A stretch of DNA of 64,000 nt. Source: Rhodococcus globerulus NBRC 14531 (lineage in GTDB: Bacteria > Actinomycetota > Actinomycetes > Mycobacteriales > Mycobacteriaceae). This document shows, in pieces, positions 13,116-21,453 of this stretch. Numbering within the stretch: position 1 is the stretch's first letter; each line of letters begins with the position of its first letter. A program made the position numbers and the translations under genes. Below the pieces are notes generated by a model. That model had not been told where the DNA came from. It ran no database searches and saw nothing but the letters and a program-made list of their open reading frames with translations. The stretch is from the NCBI RefSeq assembly GCF_001894805.1, contig NZ_BCWX01000001.1, forward strand, positions 1,612,001-1,676,000, in the 5' to 3' direction.

Positions 13116-13346
13116 TTAGCTGCGGGAGTAGAAATTTCTGCGAACCCACCACGTAACCACCGTCGCGGCGGCGGCGATGAGGACTGCCGGCTGCATGGAC
13201 GTCGTGATAGCAAGGGTGGCAACAAAGACGACCAGACCGATTGCCAGCGCTTCGAGTTTGTACAGCGGCCACAGTGTGCCGGCGATGTCGACGCTGTTGT
13301 CGGTGCTCCGACGTGACACGCGAGTATCGAAACCTGCGGTTGTCAT
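13116..13346 (-). CDS. Small hypothetical membrane protein, 76 aa
   Basis: No family recognised. Residues 29-48 and 50-67 are hydrophobic (LEALAIGLVVFVATLAI, PAVLIAAAATVVTWW) and would form two short helices with an Arg-rich cytoplasmic tail (RRNFYSRS). ATG at 13346 has a GGTAGGTGA stretch just upstream. It is convergent with dnaE across the hairpin. Actinobacterial codon use and a sensible hydrophobic pattern support it as real, but nothing shows its job. Confidence 0.6.
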   Translation of the reverse strand: MTTAGFDTRVSRRSTDNSVDIAGTLWPLYKLEALAIGLVVFVATLAITTSMQPAVLIAAAATVVTWWVRRNFYSRS

Positions 13347-13518
13347 GAGGTCACCTACCGTCTCTGTCGTCTCTGTGGTCCGTTCTGGACTTTAAGGGTA
13401 TCCAGATAGCTGGTTTCGGGCAAGCGAACTTTATTGATGGGTGCATCACTGTATCGATCACCGTGCAGTGTGCGTGTTGCGGTGGCCAAGGTCAGACAGT
13501 CGGTGTTCACTTGTACCC

Positions 13519-13953
13519 ATGCCAATTACAGGTGAATACGAACCCAGTCCCGCTACGTGGGCAGCAGATCAGGTCGAGCAGATCGAGAGCTCCGGTGGCA
13601 CCGAGGGGAACGAACTCAACGGGATGGCCGTTGTCATCCTCACGACCATCGGCGCAAAGTCCGGCAAGGTGCGCAAGACGCCGTTGATGCGTGTCGAGCA
13701 TGACGGGAAGTACGCCGTTGTGGCGTCCTTGGGAGGCGCGCCCAAGAACCCAGTCTGGTACTACAACGTCAAGGCAAATCCGAATGTCACGTTGCGCGAT
13801 GCGACGCAGGTCTTCGACATGGTTGCGCGTGAGGTAACGGGCGACGAAAAGGCGATCTGGTGGGAGCGCGCAGTTGCGGCATTCCCCGACTACGCGAACT
13901 ATCAGAAGAAGACCGACCGAGAGATTCCGGTGTTCGTGCTCGAACCCAAGTAG
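13519..13953 (+). CDS. Nitroreductase/deazaflavin (F420)-dependent family protein, DDN type
   Basis: 144 aa, the usual size of the DDN-like split-barrel family that binds F420 in actinobacteria. The diagnostic core is [16 protein letters not shown] followed by [19 protein letters not shown], then the closing [19 protein letters not shown]. Physiological role is probably F420H2-dependent quinone or other reductions; prodrug nitroreduction in the Mycobacterium relative is incidental. ATG at 13519 is chosen; an in-frame upstream ATG at 13441 would add a Cys-rich stretch absent from the family. It ends 15 nt before the PoxB-like gene, so co-transcription is likely. Confidence 0.87.
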   Translation: MPITGEYEPSPATWAADQVEQIESSGGTEGNELNGMAVVILTTIGAKSGKVRKTPLMRVEHDGKYAVVASLGGAPKNPVWYYNVKANPNVTLRDATQVFDMVAREVTGDEKAIWWERAVAAFPDYANYQKKTDREIPVFVLEPK

Positions 13954-13968
13954 ATCTACGGAGGCCCG

Positions 13969-15744
13969 ATGAGTCCGAAATCTGTTGCAGATCAATTGGT
14001 TCAACAGCTCGTGGATGCCGGGGTTTCCCGGATCTACGGCATCGTGGGAGACAGTCTCAATCCTGTGGTGGACGCCGTGCGGCGCACCGGTGGCTCTGCC
14101 AAGGGTGGTATCGACTGGATTCATGTTCGTCACGAGGAGGCGGCCGCGTTCGCGGCTGCGGCCGACGCCCAGATCACCGGCGAGTTGGCCGTGTGTGCGG
14201 GCTCGTGTGGACCGGGAAATCTGCACCTGATCAACGGGCTCTACGACGCACATCGCTCGGGCGCGCCGGTCCTGGCGATTGCGTCGCACATTCCGAGTGC
14301 TCAGATCGGCATGGGTTATTTCCAGGAAACCCATCCTGAGCGAATTTTCATCGAGTGTTCGACCTATACCGAGCTGATCAGCACCGCAGCGCAGGCGCCG
14401 CGTGTTGTTCAGTCCGCAATCACGCACGCGGTCGCCCGAAGCGGCGTATCCGTGATCGTTCTCCCCGGTGATATCGCGGACTGCCCGGTCGAGGGTGAAC
14501 CGCCGACGCTGGTCGCAACTCGTCGTCCGACGCTGGTGCCAGACGCCGGTGATGTACGCGCCCTGGCAGACGTGATCAACGCGTCGCGGAAGGTGGCGAT
14601 CTTTGCCGGAGCCGGCGTGCGAGGTGCCCGCGACGAAGTGCTCGCGCTGGCCGAGGCGGTCGGCGCTCCGATCGGGCACTCCCTCCGCGGTAAGGAGTGG
14701 ATTCAGTACGACAATCCGTATGACGTGGGCATGACCGGGCTGCTCGGGTACGGCGCGGCGCACGACGGTATGCACGGGGCTGACTTGTTGCTGCTGATCG
14801 GCACAGACTTCCCGTATGATCAGTTTCTGCCGCACACCGTTCGTACTGCTCAGATCGATTCTGCCGCAGAGAAATTGGGGCGTCGAACCAGCCTGGATCT
14901 TGCGGTGCACGGAGATGTCGCTGCGACGCTGGCGGCGTTGATACCCCAGGTGGAGCGGAAGTCGGATCGAGCGTTCCTCGACGACATGCTCGAGGTGCAC
15001 AGAACATTGATGACCAAAGTTGTCGGCGCGTACACCGATCCGGTGAAACAGCGCACCCCGATTCACCCCGAGTACGCGGCATCGATTCTCGACGATCTTG
15101 CCGCCGAGGATGCGATCTTCACCGCGGACACCGGTATGTGCAACGTGTGGACGGCGCGGTATCTCACTCCCAACGGATCGCGGCGATTCCTGTCGTCGGC
15201 CCTGCACGGTTCCATGGCTAATGCGTTGCCGCACGCGATGGGTGCGCAGTGGGCGAGTCCTGGCCGACAGGTTATTTCGGTCTCCGGTGACGGCGGTCTG
15301 TCGATGCTGTTGGGCGAGTTGGTGACTGTGGCGATGTATAAGTTGCCGGTCAAGATCGTGGTGTTCAACAACTCGACGCTCGGCATGGTCAAGCTCGAAA
15401 TGCTGGTGGACGGCTTGCCTGATTTCGGAGTCGACGTTCCCGCTGTCGACTATGCGGGCGTCGCCGCTGCGCTGGGAATCTACTCGCGACGGATCGAGAA
15501 TCCTGTTGACATTGAATCAGGATTACGTGAGGCACTCGGTCACGACGGTCCGGCGTTGGTCGATCTTGTGACGGATCCGTTGGCATTGTCGTTGCCGCCC
15601 ACCATAACCGGCGGTCAGGTCAAGGGCTTCGCTCTCGCGATGTCGAAGATGGTGATGAACGGTGGCGTCGGCGAGGCCGTGCAGATGGCAAAGTCGAATC
15701 TGCGGAATGTGCCGCGTCCGTCGCAGTTCAACCCGAGAGGGTAG
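13969..15744 (+). CDS. poxB: TPP-dependent pyruvate dehydrogenase (quinone)/pyruvate oxidase-like
   Basis: 591 aa, a complete three-domain TPP enzyme: N-terminal Pyr domain with the activating Glu (HVRHEEAAAFAA), a central FAD-type domain, and the C-terminal PP domain with SGDGGLSMLLGE, then KLPVKIVVFNNSTLGMVKLEM, very close to E. coli PoxB. Likely decarboxylates pyruvate to acetate with electrons passed to the quinone pool at the membrane; PoxB is preferred over acetolactate synthase because of the C-terminal region PPTITGGQVKGFALAMSKMV. ATG at 13969 has GGAGG 6 nt upstream. The stop is one base from that of the convergent IclR gene. Confidence 0.88.
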   Translation: MSPKSVADQLVQQLVDAGVSRIYGIVGDSLNPVVDAVRRTGGSAKGGIDWIHVRHEEAAAFAAAADAQITGELAVCAGSCGPGNLHLINGLYDAHRSGAPVLAIASHIPSAQIGMGYFQETHPERIFIECSTYTELISTAAQAPRVVQSAITHAVARSGVSVIVLPGDIADCPVEGEPPTLVATRRPTLVPDAGDVRALADVINASRKVAIFAGAGVRGARDEVLALAEAVGAPIGHSLRGKEWIQYDNPYDVGMTGLLGYGAAHDGMHGADLLLLIGTDFPYDQFLPHTVRTAQIDSAAEKLGRRTSLDLAVHGDVAATLAALIPQVERKSDRAFLDDMLEVHRTLMTKVVGAYTDPVKQRTPIHPEYAASILDDLAAEDAIFTADTGMCNVWTARYLTPNGSRRFLSSALHGSMANALPHAMGAQWASPGRQVISVSGDGGLSMLLGELVTVAMYKLPVKIVVFNNSTLGMVKLEMLVDGLPDFGVDVPAVDYAGVAAALGIYSRRIENPVDIESGLREALGHDGPALVDLVTDPLALSLPPTITGGQVKGFALAMSKMVMNGGVGEAVQMAKSNLRNVPRPSQFNPRG

Positions 15745-15745
15745 G

Positions 15746-16456
15746 TCAGCGTCCGGCTTGCCAGGATTCCGCAAGCCGCGCAATCAGGTCTCCGTGTTGC
15801 TGCATCAACTCGGGTTGAAAGCGGCTGGCCGGGGCGCACAGCACCAGCGCTGCAACCGGTAGGCCGTCGGAGCGCCGCAAGGCAGCCCCGACGGCTCGTG
15901 TGCCGTCGAATCCCTCGCCGTCGTTCTGTGCCCAGCCGCGCGCTCGGACTGCCGCGAGGGCAGAGTCGGTCAGGCTGGGATCAATGCGCCGCCACGGGCC
16001 GAGCTCGTCGGCGGGTAGGTGGGCGGCGATAGCGCGCAGCGCTGAACTGGTACGCGCGGGCACCTCGGTCCCCACGGTTACGGACGCTCTGAGAGTCTGT
16101 CGGCTTTCGGCGGAATCGACGATCATCAGGCGATCGCCGTCCGGCACGACGAGCATCGACATTTCCCCGGATTGGTCACGAGCTGCCTCGAGTAATGGGC
16201 GTGTACCGGTCACAAGAGTTGTGGCTGCGGACTCCCGGAAGGTGGGGAGTATCGCCGGCGAGATGCTCCACCGGCCGTCTTCGGTGCGCACGAGCCACTG
16301 AGCGGAGTGCAGCGTGATCGCCAATCGGTGCGCGGCACTTTTGTCGATCCCAATGTCGCGAGCGAGGTCGCTGACTCCGACGGGCTGCATGCGAGCGATT
16401 GCCTCGAACAGGCGGCATGCGTTATGGACGGACTGGATTTCCTTGACGGAGGACAT
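15746..16456 (-). CDS. IclR-family transcriptional regulator
   Basis: 236 aa. N-terminal winged helix-turn-helix (VGVSDLARDIGIDKSAAHRLAITL, residues about 27-51), then the IclR effector domain (about 75-236). It is divergent from the PhyH-type dioxygenase gene; the intergenic region has an inverted repeat suitable as its operator, so local control of that gene and of itself is the simplest reading. Effector unknown. Convergent with, and touching, the PoxB-like gene. Confidence 0.9.
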   Translation of the reverse strand: MSSVKEIQSVHNACRLFEAIARMQPVGVSDLARDIGIDKSAAHRLAITLHSAQWLVRTEDGRWSISPAILPTFRESAATTLVTGTRPLLEAARDQSGEMSMLVVPDGDRLMIVDSAESRQTLRASVTVGTEVPARTSSALRAIAAHLPADELGPWRRIDPSLTDSALAAVRARGWAQNDGEGFDGTRAVGAALRRSDGLPVAALVLCAPASRFQPELMQQHGDLIARLAESWQAGR

Positions 16457-16480
16457 GAAACCACCCTAAGGTCGCTATAT

Positions 16481-16494
16481 AACACAATCGTGTT
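16481..16494. promoter_or_regulatory. Candidate IclR operator
   Basis: AACACAATCGTGTT is an inverted repeat (AACAC, 4-nt spacer, GTGTT) in the divergent promoter between the IclR gene and the PhyH-type gene. A second AACAC half-site lies at 16502-16506, and a TATATAA stretch overlaps the left side. Assignment to the adjacent IclR protein is inference. Confidence 0.55.
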
Positions 16495-16539
16495 GCAGAG
16501 TAACACAGGGCGAAGAAAATGCTGCCGAGAGGGGTGCTT

Positions 16540-17787
16540 GTGGGTACGGACAAGCTGGGAACCGGCCTTCCGTGGGTCGAAGCGATTGCGGATTCGTTCC
16601 CGCGGTATTCGTGTGAGACGTTCCATACAGTCGAGCTACCAGCGCTGAACGCAGAAAACGGCAGGCTGGTTGTCGACGACTTGGCCGATGTGCCCCCGCT
16701 GGCCTTCCGCGTAGACGGTCTGACATTTACGTGGATCGCCACGGCGGACGGCATCGAAGCGGTCGAAGGTGACGCGAATGCCGCGACACTCGTCGAACTC
16801 GACGAGGCGACGTTCTCCGCATTTCTGCATGAACTCCTGACGGCCAGTGGGTCGGTTCGTACCGGCCGGGCAAAGGTTGTGCGGGGCACAGTGGCGAGCT
16901 GGAAACGATGGGAACCGGCAACGCGGGCATTGATAACAGGTCGACCGATCTACACCGAAGCCGTCTGGGACACGTTGATCGATCGCGACGGCACTCCGCT
17001 CGATCTGCATCGACGGTTCCCGGTGGACGGTGATCGCGACGAAATGCGCCATTTTCTCGCCACGGCGGGGTTCCTCCATGTCAAAGGGGTGTACATGCCG
17101 GAGGAGATCTCGACGCTGCGCGACGAAGTCGAATTCGTGCGGTCCAAGACAACCCCAGGGGATCCGTTTTCGTGGTGGTCCGTCAACGCGGATGGCGAAG
17201 AAGTGGTTACTCGCGTCAACTACCTCGGTCGCTATTCGCAAGTGCTGCAGGATCTTTGCTTCGAACCTCGACTGACCGAGTGGGCGCGCTTGGGAAACCC
17301 AGCTTTTCGCGTGTGTGACGACCGCCTGGACGGGCCGATGGTTTTCATCAAATCGTCCAACGTGGTCAAGGGTGACGGAGACCTCGGCTGGCACGTCGAC
17401 GACGGTATCGGTGGGCATCCGGTTCTGTGTCCTCTCATCCAAGGCGGAATTCAGCTCGACTACGCAAATCCCGAGAATGGTCAACTCGTGGTCCTGGCGG
17501 GATCGCATCGTTACGCCAACCATTGGCGCAAGTGGGGAGAGGAAGGAAACCTGCCGGTGACGAAGCTCGAAACAGAGCCAGGCGACCTCACACTTCACTT
17601 TGGCGACGTCATGCACAGCACCCCGCCGCCCACCGGTCCCGACGCTGGTCGGCGGGCTCTGTACTACAAGTTCTCCGAGGAGAAGACCTTCCGATGGGTG
17701 CCCTCGGGATGTCACTACAACGACGCACTGTTCCGTGCTGACGAGGACGGGACGGTTTCAGCGCGCGCGGCCACCCAACGCACATGA
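16540..17787 (+). CDS. Phytanoyl-CoA dioxygenase (PhyH) family protein with N-terminal extension
   Basis: About 415 aa Fe(II)/2-oxoglutarate-type dioxygenase. In the C-terminal two thirds the iron ligands are visible: HVDDG (HxD) and a distal His in LHFGDVMHSTPPP, followed by an Arg (GRRALYYKF) for the co-substrate carboxylate. The first ~150 residues are an additional domain (VEGDANAATLVELDEATFSAFLHEL, then WEPATRALITGRPIY) that resembles an SCP2-like lipid-carrier fold; that call is inference. GTG at 16540 has GAGAGG 8 nt upstream and is preferred to an ATG at 16519. Divergent from the IclR regulator. Substrate unknown; hydroxylation of a lipid-like compound is a guess. Confidence 0.82.
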   Translation: MGTDKLGTGLPWVEAIADSFPRYSCETFHTVELPALNAENGRLVVDDLADVPPLAFRVDGLTFTWIATADGIEAVEGDANAATLVELDEATFSAFLHELLTASGSVRTGRAKVVRGTVASWKRWEPATRALITGRPIYTEAVWDTLIDRDGTPLDLHRRFPVDGDRDEMRHFLATAGFLHVKGVYMPEEISTLRDEVEFVRSKTTPGDPFSWWSVNADGEEVVTRVNYLGRYSQVLQDLCFEPRLTEWARLGNPAFRVCDDRLDGPMVFIKSSNVVKGDGDLGWHVDDGIGGHPVLCPLIQGGIQLDYANPENGQLVVLAGSHRYANHWRKWGEEGNLPVTKLETEPGDLTLHFGDVMHSTPPPTGPDAGRRALYYKFSEEKTFRWVPSGCHYNDALFRADEDGTVSARAATQRT

Positions 17788-17841
17788 GGGGGGAGGTGAC
17801 CGCGATGGAAACCTTGCGCTCGGACGTGCTAAAATGGCGGA

Positions 17842-19197
17842 GTGTCTAACTCGCCCGATGTCGTAGCTACCAAGTCCACTCTGCCCGCGCTCGATGCGCG
17901 GGAAATTGACGCGGCCATCGAGCGAATTCAGAACGTTATTGCGGCTACACCCCTGCAGTACAGCGAGCGTCTGTCCGCGCTGACCGGTGCCAAGGTCTAC
18001 CTCAAGCGTGAGGACCTGCAAGGTGTTCGCTCGTACAAGATCCGCGGTGCCTACAACCTCATGTCACAGCTGACGGAGGCGGAACGAGCCGCCGGTGCCG
18101 TAACGGCCAGTGCCGGAAATCATGCACAGGGTGTTGCGTACGCGTGCCGCACAATGCAGATCCGCGGACGGATCTACGTTCCGGCCAACACTCCGAAGCA
18201 GAAGCGTGACCGAATCCGCGCTCACGGCGGCGATTTTGTCGAACTCTTCATGGTGGGTGAAACGTACGACGCTGCTGCCGCAGCTGCGGCCGAGGATGTC
18301 GCCAGGACCGGTGCCACGATGGTTCCGCCGTTCGACGATGTGCGTACCGCTGCGGGTCAGGGAACTATTGCCGCCGAAATCCTGCAGCAACTGGACGCCC
18401 CCCTCGACGCGATTGTTGTTCCGGTTGGTGGCGGTGGGTGCATCGCCGGTATTGCCACGTACCTGCACGAGCGTTCGCCGAAGACGTCGATCGTGGGTAT
18501 CGAACCTTCGGGTGCGGCGTCCATGACAGCTGCTCTGGTTGCCGGTGCGCCTGTGACGCTGCCGGTGGTCGATCCGTTTGTGGACGGTGCGGCGGTCAAG
18601 CGGATCGGTGATGTTCCGTTCGAGGTCGTATCGAGGCTCGGCGCTGCCGTGGTCTCTCATGCGTCGTTGCCGTTGGTCGCCAAGCAGTTGTCCGCGATTC
18701 CCGGGACCGGATCATTTGTCGTGAACCAGATCGACGAAGGTGCCATCTGCACGGCGATGCTCGAGATCTACCAGAACGAGGGCATCATCGCCGAACCTGC
18801 GGGAGCGCTTTCCGTTGCGGCCCTTCAGAATTTGACGCTCGAACCTGGTTCCACCGTGGTGTGCTTGATCTCGGGCGGCAACAACGACGTTTCCCGTTAC
18901 GGCGAGATCCTCGAGCGCTCGCTGGTGCATCTGGGTCTCAAGCACTACTTCCTGGTGGACTTCCCGCAGGAGCCGGGGGCGTTGCGTCGTTTCCTGTCCG
19001 AGGTACTCGGCCCGGACGACGACATCGCGTTGTTCGAGTACGTCAAGCGCAACAACCGTGAGACGGGTGCTGCCTTGGTCGGTATCGAACTGGGCTCGGC
19101 CGACGGTTTGGCGTCGTTGCTCGAACGGATGGAGCGGGCGCCGATGCAGTCCGAGCGACTAGAGCCGGGTAGCCCGGCTTATCGGTATCTGACATAA
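17842..19197 (+). CDS. ilvA: Threonine ammonia-lyase (threonine dehydratase)
   Basis: 451 aa, converts threonine to 2-oxobutanoate for isoleucine synthesis. PLP lysine is Lys66 in VRSYKIRGAYN; the phosphate-binding glycine loop is VPVGGGGCIAG. The C-terminal ~80 residues (LVDFPQEPGALRRFL onward) form a single ACT-like regulatory domain for feedback by isoleucine, typical of the shorter actinobacterial IlvA. Start is GTG at 17842. A TAAAAT hexamer ends 6 nt before it and no properly spaced Shine-Dalgarno is present, so a leaderless transcript is plausible. Confidence 0.95.
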   Translation: MSNSPDVVATKSTLPALDAREIDAAIERIQNVIAATPLQYSERLSALTGAKVYLKREDLQGVRSYKIRGAYNLMSQLTEAERAAGAVTASAGNHAQGVAYACRTMQIRGRIYVPANTPKQKRDRIRAHGGDFVELFMVGETYDAAAAAAAEDVARTGATMVPPFDDVRTAAGQGTIAAEILQQLDAPLDAIVVPVGGGGCIAGIATYLHERSPKTSIVGIEPSGAASMTAALVAGAPVTLPVVDPFVDGAAVKRIGDVPFEVVSRLGAAVVSHASLPLVAKQLSAIPGTGSFVVNQIDEGAICTAMLEIYQNEGIIAEPAGALSVAALQNLTLEPGSTVVCLISGGNNDVSRYGEILERSLVHLGLKHYFLVDFPQEPGALRRFLSEVLGPDDDIALFEYVKRNNRETGAALVGIELGSADGLASLLERMERAPMQSERLEPGSPAYRYLT

Positions 19198-19216
19198 CAC
19201 TTCATGCGCCGGGTGG

Positions 19217-19738
19217 TCAGGGCAGTAGACGCTCGACCACCTGGCGATGGAGTTCGGGATCGGGCTGGGGGAGTCCGAGCATTGCGGCGAGGTAGAGGCC
19301 ATCGCCAACGAGGCGGATGATTTCCGCTTGAACGGGATCGGAGATCTCGGCTTGCAGTCCCTGATCCCAGCTGCGCATCACGTCGGTGACGGCCTTCTGG
19401 ATTTCGTCGTGCTGTCCGTCGACAGTGCGTAGTGCAGCGATGATCGATCGGAAAAGTGATAGTTCTTCGTGTTCGGTCGCTTCCGGGATCTGGAGGTAGA
19501 ACTCGCTTGCCGAGGTTCCGCCGGCAACAGCATCCGCAAGTTGCTGATCGGAGCGTTCGCCGAGTCTGCGAACCATGGCCGCGAGGAGAGCTTCCTTACT
19601 CGGGAAGTGGTAGAGAAGCCCGCCCTTGGACACTCCTGCTTGTGCTGCGACTGCCTCGAGGGTGACCTGTGCGACCCCGTTGACCAGCAGTAACTTCTCC
19701 AGTGCGTCGAGAATGCGATCGCGTGTGCCTTCAGCCAT
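19217..19738 (-). CDS. TetR-family repressor, probably of the adjacent efflux pump
   Basis: 173 aa. N-terminal TetR helix-turn-helix (VTLEAVAAQAGVSKGGLLYHFPSKEALLAAM, residues about 24-54) and a short ligand-binding C-terminal domain. Divergent from a DHA2-type MFS exporter, with two related palindromes in the 141-nt gap; this is the classical self- and pump-repressing arrangement. Inducer unknown. It is convergent with ilvA, 19 nt apart. Confidence 0.9.
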   Translation of the reverse strand: MAEGTRDRILDALEKLLLVNGVAQVTLEAVAAQAGVSKGGLLYHFPSKEALLAAMVRRLGERSDQQLADAVAGGTSASEFYLQIPEATEHEELSLFRSIIAALRTVDGQHDEIQKAVTDVMRSWDQGLQAEISDPVQAEIIRLVGDGLYLAAMLGLPQPDPELHRQVVERLLP

Positions 19739-19767
19739 GTGATGAAACTGTACCGGGAAATAACTTT

Positions 19768-19781
19768 ACCGCCCAGACGGT
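19768..19781. promoter_or_regulatory. TetR operator candidate 1
   Basis: ACCGCCCAGACGGT: inverted ACCG/CGGT with a 6-nt spacer, 29 nt upstream of the TetR start. Same core as site 2, 39 bp away centre to centre. Confidence 0.65.
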
Positions 19782-19800
19782 TGACTGTTAGTGTTGTCAT

Positions 19801-19826
19801 CACTGTACCGGCTGGACGGTTCAGTG
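19801..19826. promoter_or_regulatory. TetR operator candidate 2
   Basis: A 26-bp near-perfect palindrome: outer arms CACTG/CAGTG, inner arms ACCG/CGGT, spacer GCTGGA. It lies between the TetR and MFS genes and is the stronger of the two sites. Function as the operator of the adjacent TetR protein is inferred from position. Confidence 0.72.
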
Positions 19827-19879
19827 AAATTCTGTTCAGTGAATGCGTAGTCGACTCACGGAAAGTTGCGAGAAGAGCC

Positions 19880-21424
19880 ATGTCAGTGTCGGCAGATCAC
19901 ACGTCTGCAATCAATCCCGAGGACGTTCGGGCAACAAAACGTGACTGGGCAGGACTGGTGGTCCTGGCCTTTGCCGTGTTGCTCATCGCGGTGGACGGCA
20001 CAGTGCTCGATCTTGCGCTCCCGTTCATCAGCGCGGACCTTGAACCGAGCAGCACACAGTTGCTGTGGATCATCGACGTCTATTCGTTCATCCTTGCCGG
20101 TCTCCTGATCACGATGGGTACACTCGGCGACCGCATCGGACGGCGAAAGCTGTTGCTGATCGGTGCTTTCGGCTTTGGTCTGGCTTCGGTCGTCGCGGCC
20201 GTTTCCACAAGTCCGGAGATGCTGATCGGTGCCCGCGTGCTGCAGGGTATTTCCGGTGCGACGCTCATGCCCGCGACGCTCGGTCTGATCCGCACCATTT
20301 TCGTCAACCCGCGCCAGCGCACCGAAGCCATCGGCATCTGGGGCGCGATGGCCGGCGGTGGTACGGCAGCCGGACCACTGATCGGTGGGTGGATGCTCGA
20401 GCATTTCTGGTGGGGCTCGGTGTTCCTGATCAACATTCCGGTCATGATCGCACTTCTCGCGCTCGGCCCGATTCTGATCCCGGAGTCCAAGGATCCCAAC
20501 CCGGGTCGATTCGACCTGGTCAGCGCCGCATTGTCGATGGCCACGATGCTTCCGCTGGTTTACGCGGTCAAGGAATCCGTGGTGCACGGTATCGATCTGA
20601 CGATGCTGGGAATTGCCGCGTTCGGTCTTGCCGCGGGTGTTGCGTTCGTCCGTCGTCAGCGCAGTCTGAAGGATCCGATGCTGGATCTGAAACTGTTCTC
20701 CAACCCGTCGTTCACCACGGCGGTTCTGACGAACCTCCTCTCGATCTTCGCGCTGGCCGGTGTGCTGTTCTTCGGCTCGCAGTACCTGCAGTTGGTCCTC
20801 GGCAACGGTGCGTTCGACGCAGGTCTGCTCATGCTGCCCGGCATGTTGCTCAGTGCTTTCACTGCCGTCGCCGCAGCCTGGCTGGTTCGACGTTGGACAG
20901 TGACGCAGGTGCTCAGTGCCGGTCTCATTGTCGCTGGTATCGGCGCGGCGATGCTGCTGGCACTCGGTGTCGACAGCGGGCCACTGGCATTCGTTGCGGG
21001 CTTCGGACTGGTTGGCGCGGGTGTCGGTGTTGCACTGACGCTCACCTCCGACCTGGTGGTCAGTTCTGTTGAGCCGGAGCGAGCCGGTGCAGCCTCGGCA
21101 GTGTCGGAAACTGCGTACGAGCTGGGTATTGCACTCGGTGTCGCGATCCTCGGCAGTGTGGTCATGGCGATTTTCCGTAAGGGAATCGACACGTCCATGC
21201 TCGACGCGGATCAGGCGCATGCGGCGCAGGGCACACTCGGCGGCGCCATTCAGGAAGCCGCTCACCTGCCTGGCGACGCGGGCTCGGTGCTGGTCGATTC
21301 CGCGAAGTCGGCCTTTGTCGACGGTATGCATGTGGCGACCGGTGCGACAGCGCTCGTACTGTTCATCTGTGCGGCGCTGGTTCTGCGGATGCTGCGGAGT
21401 ACACCAGAGAACGCGAAGCGTTAA
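19880..21424 (+). CDS. MFS multidrug exporter, DHA2 (14-helix) family
   Basis: 514 aa from ATG 19880. About 14 hydrophobic segments; motif A in the helix 2-3 loop (GTLGDRIGRRKLLLIG) and motif C-like glycines in helix 5 mark a proton-driven drug antiporter. Helix 1 has DGTVLDLALPFI, as in QacA/SmvA-like pumps with an acidic residue for cationic drugs. The frame is open to 19739, but the extension overlaps the operator region and lacks membrane character. Expected to be repressed by the divergent TetR protein. Its stop lies inside a small hairpin repeat shared with the convergent treZ. Confidence 0.9.
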   Translation: MSVSADHTSAINPEDVRATKRDWAGLVVLAFAVLLIAVDGTVLDLALPFISADLEPSSTQLLWIIDVYSFILAGLLITMGTLGDRIGRRKLLLIGAFGFGLASVVAAVSTSPEMLIGARVLQGISGATLMPATLGLIRTIFVNPRQRTEAIGIWGAMAGGGTAAGPLIGGWMLEHFWWGSVFLINIPVMIALLALGPILIPESKDPNPGRFDLVSAALSMATMLPLVYAVKESVVHGIDLTMLGIAAFGLAAGVAFVRRQRSLKDPMLDLKLFSNPSFTTAVLTNLLSIFALAGVLFFGSQYLQLVLGNGAFDAGLLMLPGMLLSAFTAVAAAWLVRRWTVTQVLSAGLIVAGIGAAMLLALGVDSGPLAFVAGFGLVGAGVGVALTLTSDLVVSSVEPERAGAASAVSETAYELGIALGVAILGSVVMAIFRKGIDTSMLDADQAHAAQGTLGGAIQEAAHLPGDAGSVLVDSAKSAFVDGMHVATGATALVLFICAALVLRMLRSTPENAKR

Positions 21425-21453
21425 CGCATGAAACAGCAGAACGCGAAGCGTTA
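21408..21453. repeat. Duplicated 16-bp hairpin at convergent gene ends
   Basis: AGAACGCGAAGCGTTA occurs at 21408-21423 and again at 21438-21453. Each copy folds as AACGC-GAA-GCGTT. The stop codon of the MFS gene is in the first copy and, on the other strand, that of treZ is in the second, so the pair probably terminates both transcripts. Confidence 0.75.

Noticed and set aside
13507-15234. A 575-codon minus-strand frame opposite the PoxB-like gene
   Set aside because: Antisense shadow: Arg/His-rich, no domain; the TPP motifs are on the plus strand.
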